Below are positions 5,299-7,200 of a stretch of 7,200 nucleotides of DNA, piece by piece (the stretch's first letter is position 1; each line of letters starts with the position of its first letter). The DNA is taken from NCBI GenBank assembly GCA_949298665.1, contig CASFXO010000412.1, positions 1 to 7,200 on the forward strand, read 5' to 3'. The notes under the pieces are model-generated. The model was not told the DNA's origin, did no database searches, and saw nothing but the letters and a program-made list of their open reading frames with translations. Source of the stretch: an uncultured Lentisphaeria bacterium. Lineage in GTDB: Bacteria; Verrucomicrobiota; Lentisphaeria; Victivallales; Victivallaceae. The position numbers and the translations under genes are program-made.

Positions 5299-7200
5299 AT
5301 GTTCAAGCGAAAACGGTGGATGACCAGCGTGATGACGGCCTGTGCCGTTTCGGCCGGGGCAGCCACCTACCACCTGTCTCCCGACGGTAACGACGAAAGC
5401 GGCGACGGCTCCGCAACCAGGCCGTGGCGCAGCCTCACCAGGGTCAACGCCGCACTCAACCCCGGCGACGTCGCCCTCTTCCGGCCGGGCGTCTACGAAG
5501 GCACGCTCCAGCCGCTTCGTTCCGGCGCCGAAGGACAGCCGATCACCTACCGCTCGACCACTCCCGGTGCGGCGAAAATCATCGGTCTCAACAACGCCGC
5601 CATTCTGATCCGGGAACGGAGTCACATCACCGTCGACGGCTTTGAAGTCGCCGTCAAACCCTTCGTCCACTGGGCGAAAATCGATCACGCCCAATCCATC
5701 CGGATCACCAACGTCGTCTGCCGCAATGCCCAGAACGTCTGGGCGCCGTTTCTGGTGACCGCGACCCGGTTCAGCCGTTTCGAGAATCTGCTGCTGGACA
5801 CCAACTTCCGTGATCCGCGGACGGTCAAGCCCAATTTCAACGACGGCGACGGCTTTACCCTGGACAATATGATGGACAATCGCGACTGTCATTTCAACGT
5901 CTACGACCGGATCCGGACCACCCGCGCCGGGCATACGCCGTTCATGCTGTGGGAGGACTGCTCGGATAACGTGATCCGCAACTGCGTCTTCGACGGCCGC
6001 TGGGGACGCAATTTCGAGTTCTTCAACGCCAAACGGAACCTGATCGAAAACAACATCATCACCAATTCGCTCTTCGGCTCCGGCAACGCCGATTCTTCGG
6101 CCAAGCTCTTCGTACACGACTCGATTTTCCGGCGCAACGTGATCTTCCGCAACTCCGGCAATCCGCTGGCGGCGTACAGCTACCAGTACGAGCAGATGGC
6201 TCCTTTCAGCATCCGCCGCAGTCGGGTATACTTCAACACCTGGAGCGGCAATTCGGGCAGCGCCTGGAGCTTCGCCGAACTGGTCGGTCGGGAAAAAATC
6301 GTGCGGGACAACGTCTTTAAAAACAACATCTGGAGCGACAACAATCCCGACGGCAGCCCGATCGCCATCGAATTCAACGAAACGATCATCCAGGAGGAAA
6401 ACCCGTTCCGTTCCAATATCATCCACGGCCGGAACAGCGGCGACAAGGTCATCAGTTACGGCTATCCCCGCCAGTATTTCACGCTCGCCGAAGCAGCCCG
6501 GAAATTCCCGGAAATCTTCCGCGGCAACTTCGACGTCGATCCCGGGTTCGTCGATCCGGCGACCGACAACTTCCGGCTGCGACCGGGAAGCCCGGCGATC
6601 GACCGCGGCGAGGCATTGACCCGGACCTCCGGGGCGGGGGCCGGACGGATCGTCGCAGTCGACGACGTCCGTTATTTCTACGACGGCTTCGGCATTCCCG
6701 GCGAAGAAGGCGACCTCATCCGGATCGGCGCCGCCGAGGCGCGGGTGGTCAAGTGCGATCTGGAGAACAACCTCCTGACCGTCGACCGCGACCTCCGGTG
6801 GCAGCAGGGAGAGCCCGTCAATCTGCCTTTTGCCGGGCGCGCGCCGGACCTCGGCGCCTACGAAAGCGGCCTGCCCGACTCGGGTCCGGTGATTCCCAGG
6901 GATCTGCAGCGCGAAGACGATCTGGAACGCGCCGAACGCACCGTCATCGACTGCGATTTCGAACTGGAGCATCCGGAACGCTGGAATTACCTCTGGGCCT
7001 TCGGCCGGCACGGCAACGCGACCGGCATGCTCGATCTGGAAAATCCGGCGGCCGGCGGCAAAGGTTCGCTGCGCATCTTCGCCCGCGCCGAAGCCGCCGA
7101 AAAAGGCGCGCCGATGACCTGCATCATCAGTCCCTTCGGCTGGCTGATCGACCGTTTCCCGATGGTGCGCTTCTCCTACCGGATTCCGCCGGGGGTGCCG
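5299..7200 (+). CDS. Secreted right-handed beta-helix protein, partial at the right edge
   Basis: The frame stays open for 634 codons from the ATG at 5299 to the window end, so the C-terminus is missing. GGAGG lies 7 bases before the start. Residues 1-21 (MFKRKR, then a hydrophobic stretch ending in SAGAA) look like a signal peptide, with cleavage probably near residue 22; 'MTAC' at 12-15 is only a poor lipobox. Next is 'YHLSPDGNDESGDGSATRPWRSL' type sequence (24-46, DUF1565-like), then Asn- and Ile/Val-rich rungs of a parallel beta-helix (about 95-390, for example 'NVIRNCVFDG' and 'NLIENNIITN'). 'DPGFVDPATDNFRLRPGSPAIDRG' type sequence (414-437) and 'APDLGAYE' (515-522) form a known end module of such proteins, here split by about 75 residues. 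Residues from about 548 ('TVIDCDFELE', 'GKGSLRI') resemble the start of a carbohydrate-binding beta-sandwich. It probably binds or cleaves polysaccharide outside the cytoplasm; no catalytic residues can be assigned, so lyase, hydrolase or binding protein all remain open. Confidence 0.88.
   Translation, partial: MFKRKRWMTSVMTACAVSAGAATYHLSPDGNDESGDGSATRPWRSLTRVNAALNPGDVALFRPGVYEGTLQPLRSGAEGQPITYRSTTPGAAKIIGLNNAAILIRERSHITVDGFEVAVKPFVHWAKIDHAQSIRITNVVCRNAQNVWAPFLVTATRFSRFENLLLDTNFRDPRTVKPNFNDGDGFTLDNMMDNRDCHFNVYDRIRTTRAGHTPFMLWEDCSDNVIRNCVFDGRWGRNFEFFNAKRNLIENNIITNSLFGSGNADSSAKLFVHDSIFRRNVIFRNSGNPLAAYSYQYEQMAPFSIRRSRVYFNTWSGNSGSAWSFAELVGREKIVRDNVFKNNIWSDNNPDGSPIAIEFNETIIQEENPFRSNIIHGRNSGDKVISYGYPRQYFTLAEAARKFPEIFRGNFDVDPGFVDPATDNFRLRPGSPAIDRGEALTRTSGAGAGRIVAVDDVRYFYDGFGIPGEEGDLIRIGAAEARVVKCDLENNLLTVDRDLRWQQGEPVNLPFAGRAPDLGAYESGLPDSGPVIPRDLQREDDLERAERTVIDCDFELEHPERWNYLWAFGRHGNATGMLDLENPAAGGKGSLRIFARAEAAEKGAPMTCIISPFGWLIDRFPMVRFSYRIPPGVP

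Noticed and set aside
3913..7011. Minus-strand open frame of more than 1000 codons opposite cstA and the beta-helix gene
   Set aside because: It crosses two well-supported plus-strand genes and the intergenic region between them. Its product is a featureless run rich in Asp, Val, Gly and Arg with no domain, as expected from the reverse complement of codons ending in G or C.

Overview
The window looks like chromosomal DNA from a GC-rich, Gram-negative-type bacterium that breaks down polysaccharides. A member of Lentisphaerota (Victivallis-like) or a relative in the Planctomycetes/Verrucomicrobia group would fit. The hints are a cytoplasmic GH78-type rhamnosidase, a large secreted right-handed beta-helix protein with an 'SPAIDRG ... 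APDLGAYE' region, strong third-position GC in the genes and AT-rich promoter tracts. This taxonomic guess is inference; no marker gene is present.

Layout from left to right. A minus-strand GH78 family alpha-L-rhamnosidase fills about 14-2257. Just upstream of it on the same strand lie two identical tRNA-Asp(GTC) genes 136 bp apart, each with an encoded CCA followed directly by a run of T. Next is a minus-strand gene for a small protein with about four membrane segments (2710-3294) that I do not recognise. A 315-bp divergent intergenic region separates it from a plus-strand short-form CstA-type carbon-starvation transporter (3610-5046). A 252-bp intergenic region with two stem-loops, an A/T tract and a good sigma70-type promoter follows. 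Last is a plus-strand secreted beta-helix protein that starts at 5299 and runs off the right edge without a stop.

The genes do not look like one operon. The rhamnosidase and the beta-helix protein both suggest plant or algal glycan (for example pectin-type) use, with the beta-helix protein acting outside the cytoplasm and the rhamnosidase inside. The CstA protein would import pyruvate or another small carbon source. The 4-TM gene and cstA diverge from a shared control region. I found no CRISPR array, insertion sequence, phage gene or clear new defence system. The very long antisense open frames opposite the rhamnosidase and opposite cstA/beta-helix are best explained as products of GC-rich codon use.
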